Position numbers and translations under genes: made by a program
From: Erythrobacter sp.
Lineage (GTDB): Bacteria > Pseudomonadota > Alphaproteobacteria > Sphingomonadales > Sphingomonadaceae
DNA length: 64,000 nucleotides
Direction: 5' to 3'
Assembly (NCBI GenBank): GCA_024642565.1
Contig: JAHEAV010000005.1
Coordinates: 1 to 64,000 of the forward strand
Shown: piece by piece, positions 16,044 to 24,318 of the stretch
Numbering within the stretch: position 1 is the stretch's first letter
Layout of the letters: each line of letters opens with the position of its first letter
Notes under the pieces: model-generated
The model's database searches: none
Seen by the model: the letters and a program-made list of their open reading frames with translations, nothing else
Told to the model about the DNA's origin: nothing

Positions 16044-18557
16044 ATGCTACGCATCACAAAGCCGTTTTTGTATACTTCGATTGCACTTGGAGCGCTGATT
16101 TCGGCACCAGGGTTTGCGCAGGAAAGCGCGGGAACCGAAGCCGAAGAAAGTTCGGACACGATTATCGTTACCGCACGGCGTCAGAGCGAGCGGCTGCAGG
16201 ACGTTCCTGCATCCGTCTCTGTCCTGACCACTGCGGCACTGGAGCGAACTGGAGCTGATAATGCAGCGGGTTTTGCGCAGCTTACGCCTGGCGTAACGAT
16301 CGTGACCGGCACCGCAGAAGCTGGTGACACACAGATCAACATTCGCGGGATAAATGGCGCGCGCGATGCGGAAAGCTCGGTTGCTTTGGTCGTGGACGGA
16401 ATTCTGAAGACGAACACGGCCCAGTTGAACCAGTCGCAAGGCACATTGCGGCAGGTCGAAATTCTGAAAGGGCCGCAGGGGGCCATCTATGGCCGCAATG
16501 CTGCTGCGGGTGCCATTGTGATCCAGACACTGAAGCCGGGCGACAGCTTCGAAGGAGCAGTCAAGGCTTCCTATGCCAATGAAAAAACAATTGAAGGTGC
16601 GGCCCATATAGCCGGACCAATCGGCGACAACATCGGCTTTGTCCTGTCAGGTTATTATCGCACGACGGACGGTTTTTTCACGAACCGTTACCTCAATGAT
16701 AAAGTAGTGGACGATCAGGAAACGTGGAGCGTCGATGGCCGTCTGCTGAGCAAGCTTGGCGACGCGACCGAGATTGATGTGAAGGCGCGCTATGCAAAGC
16801 TGAAAGGTGCCTCGATCAATTTCAACTCGGTGTTTCACCTCCCCAACTTTGCTGGCGTAAATCCAGCCTTTTACGAGAGCGTGGATGCGCATAAATTCGA
16901 TTATTACGGGAACATCAGGCCAACCAACGAGCAAGACAGTTTCGACATTTCAGCCAAAATTGATCACGATTTCGGCGGCTTGAAGCTGACTGCCTGGGCG
17001 CTTTATTCGGATGTCGACCAATCTTTGACTGCCGATGGAACCTCCGCTGACTTTGCACGCTACATTTTTGCGGCCAACCCGGCAGCGCAGCCTGCTGTAA
17101 ATGCCTGCTTCGCGTCGACTGCAGCGCTCACCGGCTTTGCGGTGAACCAACCTGCATTTATTGGGACAAGTCCGGTACCGTTCATTTTCGATCCGGCCAA
17201 TGGTTCAACCTTTGGCGCCTATAGCCCAACGACTTGCGACGGTACCCAATACCAAACTCGCGCGCAGAAGGACATCAGCGGCGAAATACGTTTGGCGTCG
17301 GACAGTGATGGTCCACTCGAGTGGCAGTTGGGCGTTTATTACCTCAATATTGATCGGCAAGTGGGTGTTAGCCTGGGTGCGGATACAGGGGCCGGAGTGA
17401 TCCAGAACCTATACAATGCGCCGAACAGCGCGAATCCGACTTCGCTGTTGCTGGCCGACCAATTCGACACCAATGTGTACGCTGCCTTCGGCTCGTTCAA
17501 TTATGAGGTCACTCCGCAAGTTATACTAGGTGTTGCGCTGCGCTACGACATCGAAGCGCGAAAGACCTCGACCTTGGTGCCCAATGCGATTGATCCATTT
17601 ACCGGTGGCCCGATCAATCCCGGGCAGGCATTTGGCGCGCTCACACCGAAAGAGGCAACGTTCAAGCAACTGCAGCCTAAAGTTAGCCTCAGCTGGCAAC
17701 CGAGCGATAACATCAATATCTATGGCAACTGGGGCATTGGGTTCAAATCTGGCGGGTTTAACAACCAGGGATCATCGGCACTGATCGATGCCAACTTCAA
17801 TCAGTTCATTGGTGCCGATGTTTCCATTGATGACCAATATCGGAAGGAGAAATCATCAGCTTTCGAGCTTGGCATCAAGGGCAATTTCTTTGATAATCGC
17901 GTCACCTTCGATCTTGCAGGTTATTACACCAAGATTGACGATATGCAGTTCTTTGAATTCTTCGTTGGCAGCTTTGGGCTGCTGCGGGTCGTTTCCAACA
18001 TCGACAAGGTGGATGTAAAGGGTGCCGAACTGAACGTGACTGGCCGTATCGTAAAGGGTTGGAAGCTCTACGGCTCGTTCAATGTGACCGACAGCGAGAT
18101 CAAGGCGAACAGTTCGCGGGCCTATACGGTTGGCAACAAATCACCTTATACCGCTGATTATACGATCAATTTGGGTAGCGAAATGACCGCACCGCTGACG
18201 TCGGCTATCGATCTGATTGTACGGGCAGATTACCGGATTACCGGGCCGACATGGTTCCACTCAGTCCAGGATCAGGAGCGGCCGACGCTATTCTCAGGTT
18301 TGCTGCCGATATCGGCGCTTATGCTTCCCGGTTTTGTCGGCAATGCCCGATACGATGTGGCAAGGCGCGATGCGTTTGGGGTTCTGAACCTGCGCGCTGG
18401 AATTGATGCGGGCAATTTCACGGCAACGGTTTTTGCCGAGAACATGCTGAACCGCAAATATATTAACGAAGCAATCCCCGCGATCGAATTCGGAGGTTCC
18501 TTTATCTCTCCCGGTGCGCGGCGGCTTGTGGGTGTGGAGCTTGGCTACAAGTTCTGA
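16044..18557 (+). CDS. TonB-dependent outer-membrane receptor
   Basis: An 837-residue receptor from the ATG at 16044 (the ORF-track start is 38 codons upstream, overlapping the regulator). It has a signal peptide ending PGFAQ and a TonB-box-like DTIIVTARR. The plug domain shows RLQDVPASVSVL, INIRGINGARDAESSVALVVDG, GPQGAIYGRNAAAGAIVI. A long beta-barrel ends in GVELGYKF with the terminal Phe needed for barrel assembly. It matches the large sphingomonad class used for aromatic, terpenoid and other organic substrates rather than a recognisable siderophore type. Position opposite the GntR catabolic operon suggests it imports that operon's substrate. Confidence 0.92.
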   Translation: MLRITKPFLYTSIALGALISAPGFAQESAGTEAEESSDTIIVTARRQSERLQDVPASVSVLTTAALERTGADNAAGFAQLTPGVTIVTGTAEAGDTQINIRGINGARDAESSVALVVDGILKTNTAQLNQSQGTLRQVEILKGPQGAIYGRNAAAGAIVIQTLKPGDSFEGAVKASYANEKTIEGAAHIAGPIGDNIGFVLSGYYRTTDGFFTNRYLNDKVVDDQETWSVDGRLLSKLGDATEIDVKARYAKLKGASINFNSVFHLPNFAGVNPAFYESVDAHKFDYYGNIRPTNEQDSFDISAKIDHDFGGLKLTAWALYSDVDQSLTADGTSADFARYIFAANPAAQPAVNACFASTAALTGFAVNQPAFIGTSPVPFIFDPANGSTFGAYSPTTCDGTQYQTRAQKDISGEIRLASDSDGPLEWQLGVYYLNIDRQVGVSLGADTGAGVIQNLYNAPNSANPTSLLLADQFDTNVYAAFGSFNYEVTPQVILGVALRYDIEARKTSTLVPNAIDPFTGGPINPGQAFGALTPKEATFKQLQPKVSLSWQPSDNINIYGNWGIGFKSGGFNNQGSSALIDANFNQFIGADVSIDDQYRKEKSSAFELGIKGNFFDNRVTFDLAGYYTKIDDMQFFEFFVGSFGLLRVVSNIDKVDVKGAELNVTGRIVKGWKLYGSFNVTDSEIKANSSRAYTVGNKSPYTADYTINLGSEMTAPLTSAIDLIVRADYRITGPTWFHSVQDQERPTLFSGLLPISALMLPGFVGNARYDVARRDAFGVLNLRAGIDAGNFTATVFAENMLNRKYINEAIPAIEFGGSFISPGARRLVGVELGYKF

Positions 18558-18568
18558 TTGAAATCAGA
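18553..18568. repeat. Inverted repeat spanning two convergent stop codons
   Basis: TCTGAT-TGAA-ATCAGA is a perfect six-base inverted repeat with a four-base loop. The TGA of the plus-strand receptor lies in the left arm. The TGA of the minus-strand hflX, read on the other strand, overlaps the right arm. No T-run follows on either side, so it is at most a weak bidirectional terminator. Confidence 0.5.
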
Positions 18569-19865
18569 GACTCTCGAAGCGCCCATACTCTTTGGGAGAC
18601 AGCCGAACCTGGATTGCGCGCAGGGGGCCGGTATTGCCGACCCCTGCGTCAGTCTCAGAAATGATCTGACCATGCGCGTGTAGCCATGCCAGTTTCTGAC
18701 CATCAGAAGCTGACAAAACCACCTCGTATAATTTTGCCCCGGCAGTCAGCAATCCATCAAGTCGCAGGATTAACGCATCAATGCCTTTGCCGGTGAGGGC
18801 CGAGATCGGAACAATATTTTCGTCTCCAGCGGCAACAGCAGACAATTCCTCTGCCTGCTCGTGATCAAGGAGATCACATTTGTTCCAAGCCTCCACCAGC
18901 GGAATGGCATGATCGCCTTCTGCAGCTTCCATCACACCCAATTCCGCCAAAACCTCAAGAACCTGAGCCTTTTGTGCGTCCGAAACGGGGCTGGAAATAT
19001 CACGCACATGCACGATTACATCCGCTGCCGTGACTTCTTCCAGGGTGGCTCGGAAAGCCGCAACAAGCTGCGTTGGCAGGTCTGAAATAAAACCAACCGT
19101 GTCTGACAAAATTGCCTTTTCCACACCGGGCAACCGTATCGCACGCATCGTCGGGTCCAGGGTGGCGAACAGCAGATCCTCTGCCATCACTTCAGCCCCC
19201 GTCATCCGGTTGAACAAGGTTGATTTGCCAGCATTGGTATACCCGACCAGCGCGATAACCGGCCATGGCGCGCGCCCACGGCGTTCCCGGTGCAGTGCGC
19301 GGGTGCGGCGTACCTGGTCAAGTTCCTTACGCAGTCGCGCCATTCGCTGCCGGATCATGCGGCGGTCGGCTTCGATCTGAGTTTCGCCTGGCCCGCCTAG
19401 AAAACCGAAACCGCCGCGCTGACGCTCAAGGTGCGTCCAACTGCGGACAAGACGGCTTTGCTGGTAATCGAGATGGGCCAGTTCAACCTGCAGGCGCCCC
19501 TCTGCGGTCGCGGCCCGCTCACCGAAGATTTCGAGGATCAACCCGGTTCGGTCGATCACTTTACGTTTGAGCTTTTCCTCCAGATTGCGTTGCTGAATTG
19601 GGGACAAAGCGCCATCGATGATGACCAGCTCAGCCTGTTCCACCTCACATTTCGTCGCAATAATTTCGACCTGACCGGATCCAAACAGAGTACCCGGCTT
19701 CACATCTCTGACTGATACGACAATGGCTTCAGCCACTTCGATGCCAATTGCGAGGGCTAGGCCGCAAGCCTCCTCCAACCGCGACGCGGCATCGAGATCG
19801 TGCTTGGCTCCGCGTATATCCGGACAAACGACCACGGCCCGCGCCCCGCGGGATACTTCATCCAT
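18564..19865 (-). CDS. hflX: GTPase HflX
   Basis: This 433-residue ribosome-associated GTPase has the HflX N-terminal domain (GSGQVEIIATKCEVEQAELV, SPIQQRNLEE), the family block GERAATAEGRLQVELAHLDY, and GGPGETQIEADRR. G motifs are GYTNAGKSTLFN (G1), DTVGFISDLP (G3) and NKCD (G4). HflX binds the 50S subunit and rescues or splits stalled ribosomes. It follows hfq by 17 bases on the same strand, the classic hfq-hflX pair. The start is set at the ATG one codon inside the ORF-track TTG. Confidence 0.93.
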   Translation of the reverse strand: MDEVSRGARAVVVCPDIRGAKHDLDAASRLEEACGLALAIGIEVAEAIVVSVRDVKPGTLFGSGQVEIIATKCEVEQAELVIIDGALSPIQQRNLEEKLKRKVIDRTGLILEIFGERAATAEGRLQVELAHLDYQQSRLVRSWTHLERQRGGFGFLGGPGETQIEADRRMIRQRMARLRKELDQVRRTRALHRERRGRAPWPVIALVGYTNAGKSTLFNRMTGAEVMAEDLLFATLDPTMRAIRLPGVEKAILSDTVGFISDLPTQLVAAFRATLEEVTAADVIVHVRDISSPVSDAQKAQVLEVLAELGVMEAAEGDHAIPLVEAWNKCDLLDHEQAEELSAVAAGDENIVPISALTGKGIDALILRLDGLLTAGAKLYEVVLSASDGQKLAWLHAHGQIISETDAGVGNTGPLRAIQVRLSPKEYGRFESL

Positions 19866-19882
19866 CAAGTTATCGTCAAAAC

Positions 19883-20434
19883 TCAGTCGTTTTCACTTTC
19901 CCAATCACCCGACAAATCGACAGGTGTGGTGGGTTGAATTGTTGATACCGCATGTTTGTAAGCGAGCTGAACAAAGCCATCCCGTTCCAGAAGCATGCAA
20001 AAGAGATCGTAAGTCGCAATTCGGCCTTGCAGCATCACGCCATTGACCAGAAACATCGTCACCTGCGCTTCGGCTTCGCTGACACGTGAAAGAAATACAT
20101 CCTGAAGCAAGCGCTGTTTGTGATTGCTTTCCGCGCTGACAAACTGGCTTACATCCATTGGCTGTCCTGGCATCAGCGTGGAAATTGCATGTTTGTATAC
20201 CAATTGGGATTCGCCATCACGGCGCAACAATATCGAAAAATTGTCGAACCAGGTGACGATGCCTTGCAGTTTCACCCCTTTGACCAGGAACATTGTAACT
20301 GGGGTCTTGTTCTTGCGTAGCAAGTTCAGAAAGGAATCTTGCAGACTGGCTGGCTTACCCTTTCTTGCCGGATCGATTTCAACCGGCTCCGGTTTAGGCT
20401 TCGCGCGCGCGGAGAGTGTACGTCCTTCAGACAT
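19883..20434 (-). CDS. hfq: Tandem-domain RNA chaperone Hfq
   Basis: At 183 residues this is far longer than ordinary Hfq (about 70-100) because it carries two Sm/Hfq domains, about residues 30-93 and 109-169. Each has a LQD-F-L start (Gln32, Gln111), VTMFLV-G-LQG and YKHA-ST (from Tyr80 and Tyr159), matching E. coli Hfq. The basic rim (RRER in E. coli) is RKNK in domain 1 but SEAE in domain 2, and Lys31 of the distal face is Met in domain 2. Three copies could form a pseudo-hexamer with alternating rims. Hfq matches small RNAs to mRNAs. It sits between ntrX and hflX as usual; two-domain Hfq has been noted in sphingomonads. Confidence 0.95.
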   Translation of the reverse strand: MSEGRTLSARAKPKPEPVEIDPARKGKPASLQDSFLNLLRKNKTPVTMFLVKGVKLQGIVTWFDNFSILLRRDGESQLVYKHAISTLMPGQPMDVSQFVSAESNHKQRLLQDVFLSRVSEAEAQVTMFLVNGVMLQGRIATYDLFCMLLERDGFVQLAYKHAVSTIQPTTPVDLSGDWESEND

Positions 20435-20586
20435 TGTCTTTCACCTTCTTTTTTTTGGCGGCCGCTTTTGCAGTCCGCAATCTGGCCCTTCCCCCCTAAA
20501 CGAAGAGAAAGACCGTAAGTGTCTCGCTAATATGACGGTATTGCTTAGGCCATGCAATCGGATTCATTGCCTAAGATAATTGGCCG

Positions 20587-21972
20587 TCAGTCCTGGCTCT
20601 CTTCAGGATTACGATCTCCCATTCCGAGGATTTTCAGCTTTCGATGAAGTGCCGAGCGCTCCATCCCAATAAAGCTCGCTGTCTTCGAAATGTTACCTGA
20701 AAAGCGCCGTATCTGGATGCTGAGATATTCGCGTTCGAAACTTTCCCTCGCTTCGCGCAGTGGCACACCCATCAAGGCCGAAACCCCAGTCACTCCGCCT
20801 AATTTGCCGCCAATGACTTCACTCGGAAGCATGTCGGCCTCAACCTCAGCGAGGCGTTCGCGCGGCGTCAGGATAATCGTGCGTTCCACCACATTGCGCA
20901 GTTGCCGCACATTACCCGGCCAATCGTAAGCTTGCAGCGCTGCCATCGCTTCATCTGTAAGATCGGGCGGCGAAATGCCCTGTTCGGCAGCATAGCGGGT
21001 GAAGAAATGCTCCGCGAGCGCCGGAATGTCATCCCGCCGTTCAGCAAGTGACGGGATAGTCACGGGCACCACATTGAGACGGTAAAACAAATCTTCACGG
21101 AAGTTCTTGTTTTCCATTTCGAACTGCAAGTCGCGCGAGGTCGAAGACACAACGCGAACGTCAACCCCGATCTGCCGATTGCCGCCAACGCGCACAAAGC
21201 TTTGTTCAGTGAGGACCCGCAATATTCGGGCTTGGGTCGAAAGAGGCATGTCGGCCACTTCATCGAGGTAAAGCGTCCCTCCGTCCGCCACTTCTAGCAA
21301 GCCAGGGCGGATCAGCTTTCCATCGGCCTCCTCCCCAAACAGTTCCTGTTCAAAGCGTTCAGGCGTAATTCTGGCTGAATTTACAATCACAAAGGCATAA
21401 TTGTTCCGCGTGCTCCAGCTGTGGAGTAGGCGCGCGGCCACTTCCTTACCGGCCCCCGCTGGCCCTGTAATCAGAACCCGGCTACCAGTGCTTGCCACCC
21501 GTTTCAGAGTTGCACGCACCTGATTGATAACGGAGGAATTACCGGTGAACTCCTCCCCTTTCGAAAAACCCTGACGCAAACGCGTATTTTCGCGCCGCAA
21601 CCGCTCGGTTTCGGTCGCTCGCCCGACCAACAACAGCAGCCGTTCAGCTTCGAAGGGCTTTTCGATAAAATCCATCGCCCCGCGGCTGACGGCGGATACG
21701 GCCGTGTCGATATTGCCATGGCCCGAGAAAATTATGACCGGCAATTCGGGCTCGCGCTGCTTGATTGCATCCAGCACTTCGAGCCCATCCATTGCGCTGC
21801 CATGGAGCCAAACATCGAGCAGCACCAAGCTTGGCCGCCGTTCGTCGATTGCCGCGAGCGCGGCGGTACTGTCCGCCGCAGTGCGGCATTCATAACCTTC
21901 GTCGCTGAGCACGCCCGAAACCAACTCGCGAATGTCGCGTTCATCGTCGACGATGAGAATTTCTAGCGCCAT
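20587..21972 (-). CDS. ntrX: Response regulator NtrX
   Basis: The 461-residue protein has a receiver domain (phospho-acceptor Asp53 in LVLLDVWLHG, Lys in IEKPFEAE), an AAA+ domain with Walker A GPAGAGKE and Walker B GGTLYLDEVADMP, and a C-terminal Fis-type helix-turn-helix (ISKTASFIGMERSALHRKL). The GAFTGA loop that contacts sigma54 is missing: ELFGEEADGKLIRPG replaces the usual ELFGHEKGAFTGA. Alphaproteobacterial NtrX commonly lacks it, so it probably works as a sigma54-independent DNA-binding regulator. It pairs with NtrY directly upstream. Confidence 0.93.
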   Translation of the reverse strand: MALEILIVDDERDIRELVSGVLSDEGYECRTAADSTAALAAIDERRPSLVLLDVWLHGSAMDGLEVLDAIKQREPELPVIIFSGHGNIDTAVSAVSRGAMDFIEKPFEAERLLLLVGRATETERLRRENTRLRQGFSKGEEFTGNSSVINQVRATLKRVASTGSRVLITGPAGAGKEVAARLLHSWSTRNNYAFVIVNSARITPERFEQELFGEEADGKLIRPGLLEVADGGTLYLDEVADMPLSTQARILRVLTEQSFVRVGGNRQIGVDVRVVSSTSRDLQFEMENKNFREDLFYRLNVVPVTIPSLAERRDDIPALAEHFFTRYAAEQGISPPDLTDEAMAALQAYDWPGNVRQLRNVVERTIILTPRERLAEVEADMLPSEVIGGKLGGVTGVSALMGVPLREARESFEREYLSIQIRRFSGNISKTASFIGMERSALHRKLKILGMGDRNPEESQD

Positions 21973-21994
21973 GACGGCAGTTTCCTTCCATGAA

Positions 21995-24223
21995 TCATGC
22001 AGCAGTCCCGCCGCCGAGATTATTCAACCCCTGCGTAAGTGGGCTACGGGCGAAGCGCAGCGAAACACGCGTCCCTCCGCCAGTGGCAGTCGAGAAATTC
22101 ATATCCCCCCCGTGTTCCTCGACAATCTTGTTCACAATCGCGAGACCCAGTCCGGTGCCCTTCTCGCGCGTGGTGACATAAGGTTCGACTATGCGGTCCC
22201 GATCTTGCGGAAGGCCGATGCCATTGTCTTCAACTATGACCACTAGATCACCGTCCTGATCTGATACCTCGACGGAAATTTTTCCGCGGAAATCGGGCTC
22301 AGCCATCTTGGATCGGGCTTCCACGGCTTCAACGGCATTCTTGAGGACATTGGTCATCGCCTGGCCCAATTGGTGCCGATCACAGGAAATGGGGAATGGT
22401 CCCGCTTGCTCAGTGATCAGACTGTAATTGACCTGGGGGTGCGCGACTTCCTGAAGGAACAAGGACTGCCGCACCAGATCCAATGCATCTTCTTCGCGAA
22501 ACACGGGTTTGGGCAGGCGTGCGAATGACGAAAATTCATCCACCATGGCGCGTAACGCACCAACCTGACGAACGATTGTGTTGGTCAGTTCGTCAAACAG
22601 TTCGCCATCACTTTCGATCTGCCGTCGATAGCGGCGCTTAAGCCGTTCAGTGGCCAGTTGGATCGGGGTCAACGGGTTCTTGATTTCATGCGCAATACGC
22701 CGCGCCACATCAGACCAGGCTGCCTGGCGCTGATCGAGCAACTGGCGGGTTATGTCTTCGAATGTGATTACCTTGCCTTCGGACGTATCGGCAATCTTGA
22801 CTGCCAATGTAAGAAGTTCGCTGCCCTTATTGTAATTCACTACGCCGCTAGCAAGATGTGCATCGACCAGTGCCGCAATCTGGGGAGACAATTTGGCCAA
22901 GGGCAATTCGAGAGCTCTTGGTCCGCGTTCGTCGAGCAACAATTGCTGCGCGAGCGAGTTCATCAACAGCACCTGGCCGCCCGCATTTATCGAGATGATG
23001 CCAGCGGTTACAGATTCCAGTACGGTTTCCATGAAGGCGCGGCGGGCGTCCAACTGGCTATTGGCGCTGACCAATGCGTCTGTCTGCGCCTCGATCTGTG
23101 AGGTCATCCTGTTGAATGCGCGATTGAGCTGGCCAATTTCGTCATTGCCGGTACGGCCATCAACCCGAAGCGAAAAATTCCCGGCCCCGACCTTGCGAGC
23201 CGCGCCAACGAGTTCAGTCAGTGGCTCCACCTGCCGGTCAGCAAAGCGCAAGGCGAACCAGACCGCGATCATCACCAGCAAGATCGCAACAAAAAACAAC
23301 GCCAGATTAAAACGAAGCTGAAGCGCCCTCGCCCGGCTTGTCAGCACGTCATAAGCCGACGCGATACTCTTGGCGCTTTCGAAGGATGAGAATGAGGATG
23401 CTTCGGCGGTCCGGGCATTATAGAGATAAATACCACTCTTGCGGTCGATCGCTGCAATCGCTTCAATCCGCGTAGGGCTGCCTTCGACCACAACCTGCTG
23501 GCCATTACGCAGCTTGTCAAAAATGCGCTTGTCCAGTTTTTGCGGCTCGTTGTCTGCTGAAAGATTGAACATTGCCGCCGTGCGAAGGCTGCCATCTGGC
23601 ATCTGCTGGAGAATTGCGGATTCGGTAATTTCACGGGGCTGTGCCTGAAACCGATAGTAATCGGCAAAATCACGGTCAGTCAGCTTACCCTGTTCGAGCC
23701 AATACCGCATATCGCCCGCCATGGGGATGGTCTGATTGGCCACTTCGACCTGGTTCTGTTCATAGTAATCACTCGCCAGCTGCTTCGCATTCTTCATCAG
23801 ACCGCGCGAGTCATCGGAAAACCAGAAATCAACTCCTGACTGGAACAGGATTGCCGCAAAAGCTGCCACCAACAAGGTCGGCACAGCCGCCACCAGCGAA
23901 AAGAAAAACACCAAACGCACATGCAGGCGTGCCGTGCTGCCAGCGGCTCTGCTCAACGCCACCCGGCGACCGATCAGCACGACCAGGGTCATCGCGGGAA
24001 TCAGGGTGCCAATAAGCAAGGTGGCGACCTGCCCTGATGGCAATAATTCACCGTCAGGCGGCGCACTCGTAAATGCGTAATAGGTACTGGCGACCATCAG
24101 AATGAAGGCGGTACTTGCCAGAATTTCCAATATTAGAAAAAAGTTCGCTCGCCGCGATGTGACGATTAAACGCCGCCACCAGCGCGGGCTTCTGCGTTGT
24201 GTCGGTGGGGGGGAACCAATCAT
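21995..24223 (-). CDS. ntrY: Sensor histidine kinase NtrY
   Basis: A 742-residue membrane kinase. Several N-terminal transmembrane segments and a periplasmic region come first. A HAMP linker (RQVEPLTELVGAARKVGAGN), a PAS domain (SVTAGIISINAGGQVLLMN), HisKA with [20 protein letters not shown] (phospho-acceptor His), and an ATPase domain with N box (NVLKNAVEAVEA), DNGIGLP and GTGLGLAIV follow. It would phosphorylate NtrX in response to a nitrogen, redox or envelope cue; the signal is not visible. It lies 22 bases upstream of ntrX and follows ntrC, as in other alphaproteobacteria. Confidence 0.93.
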   Translation of the reverse strand: MIGSPPPTQRRSPRWWRRLIVTSRRANFFLILEILASTAFILMVASTYYAFTSAPPDGELLPSGQVATLLIGTLIPAMTLVVLIGRRVALSRAAGSTARLHVRLVFFFSLVAAVPTLLVAAFAAILFQSGVDFWFSDDSRGLMKNAKQLASDYYEQNQVEVANQTIPMAGDMRYWLEQGKLTDRDFADYYRFQAQPREITESAILQQMPDGSLRTAAMFNLSADNEPQKLDKRIFDKLRNGQQVVVEGSPTRIEAIAAIDRKSGIYLYNARTAEASSFSSFESAKSIASAYDVLTSRARALQLRFNLALFFVAILLVMIAVWFALRFADRQVEPLTELVGAARKVGAGNFSLRVDGRTGNDEIGQLNRAFNRMTSQIEAQTDALVSANSQLDARRAFMETVLESVTAGIISINAGGQVLLMNSLAQQLLLDERGPRALELPLAKLSPQIAALVDAHLASGVVNYNKGSELLTLAVKIADTSEGKVITFEDITRQLLDQRQAAWSDVARRIAHEIKNPLTPIQLATERLKRRYRRQIESDGELFDELTNTIVRQVGALRAMVDEFSSFARLPKPVFREEDALDLVRQSLFLQEVAHPQVNYSLITEQAGPFPISCDRHQLGQAMTNVLKNAVEAVEARSKMAEPDFRGKISVEVSDQDGDLVVIVEDNGIGLPQDRDRIVEPYVTTREKGTGLGLAIVNKIVEEHGGDMNFSTATGGGTRVSLRFARSPLTQGLNNLGGGTAA

Positions 24224-24318
24224 CGTTGCAATACTACAACGCTACTGTTGCAAAAATGCAAGGGGTTTGCGCTAAGTCGATGCAATTGATCGGCAGATAA
24301 TCGCGGAAACTGCAATGC

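Noticed and set aside
20188-20200. TTTGTATACC resembling the GntR operator
   Set aside because: It is within hfq domain 1 codons for the YKH motif, whose protein sequence is conserved, so the match is explained by coding.
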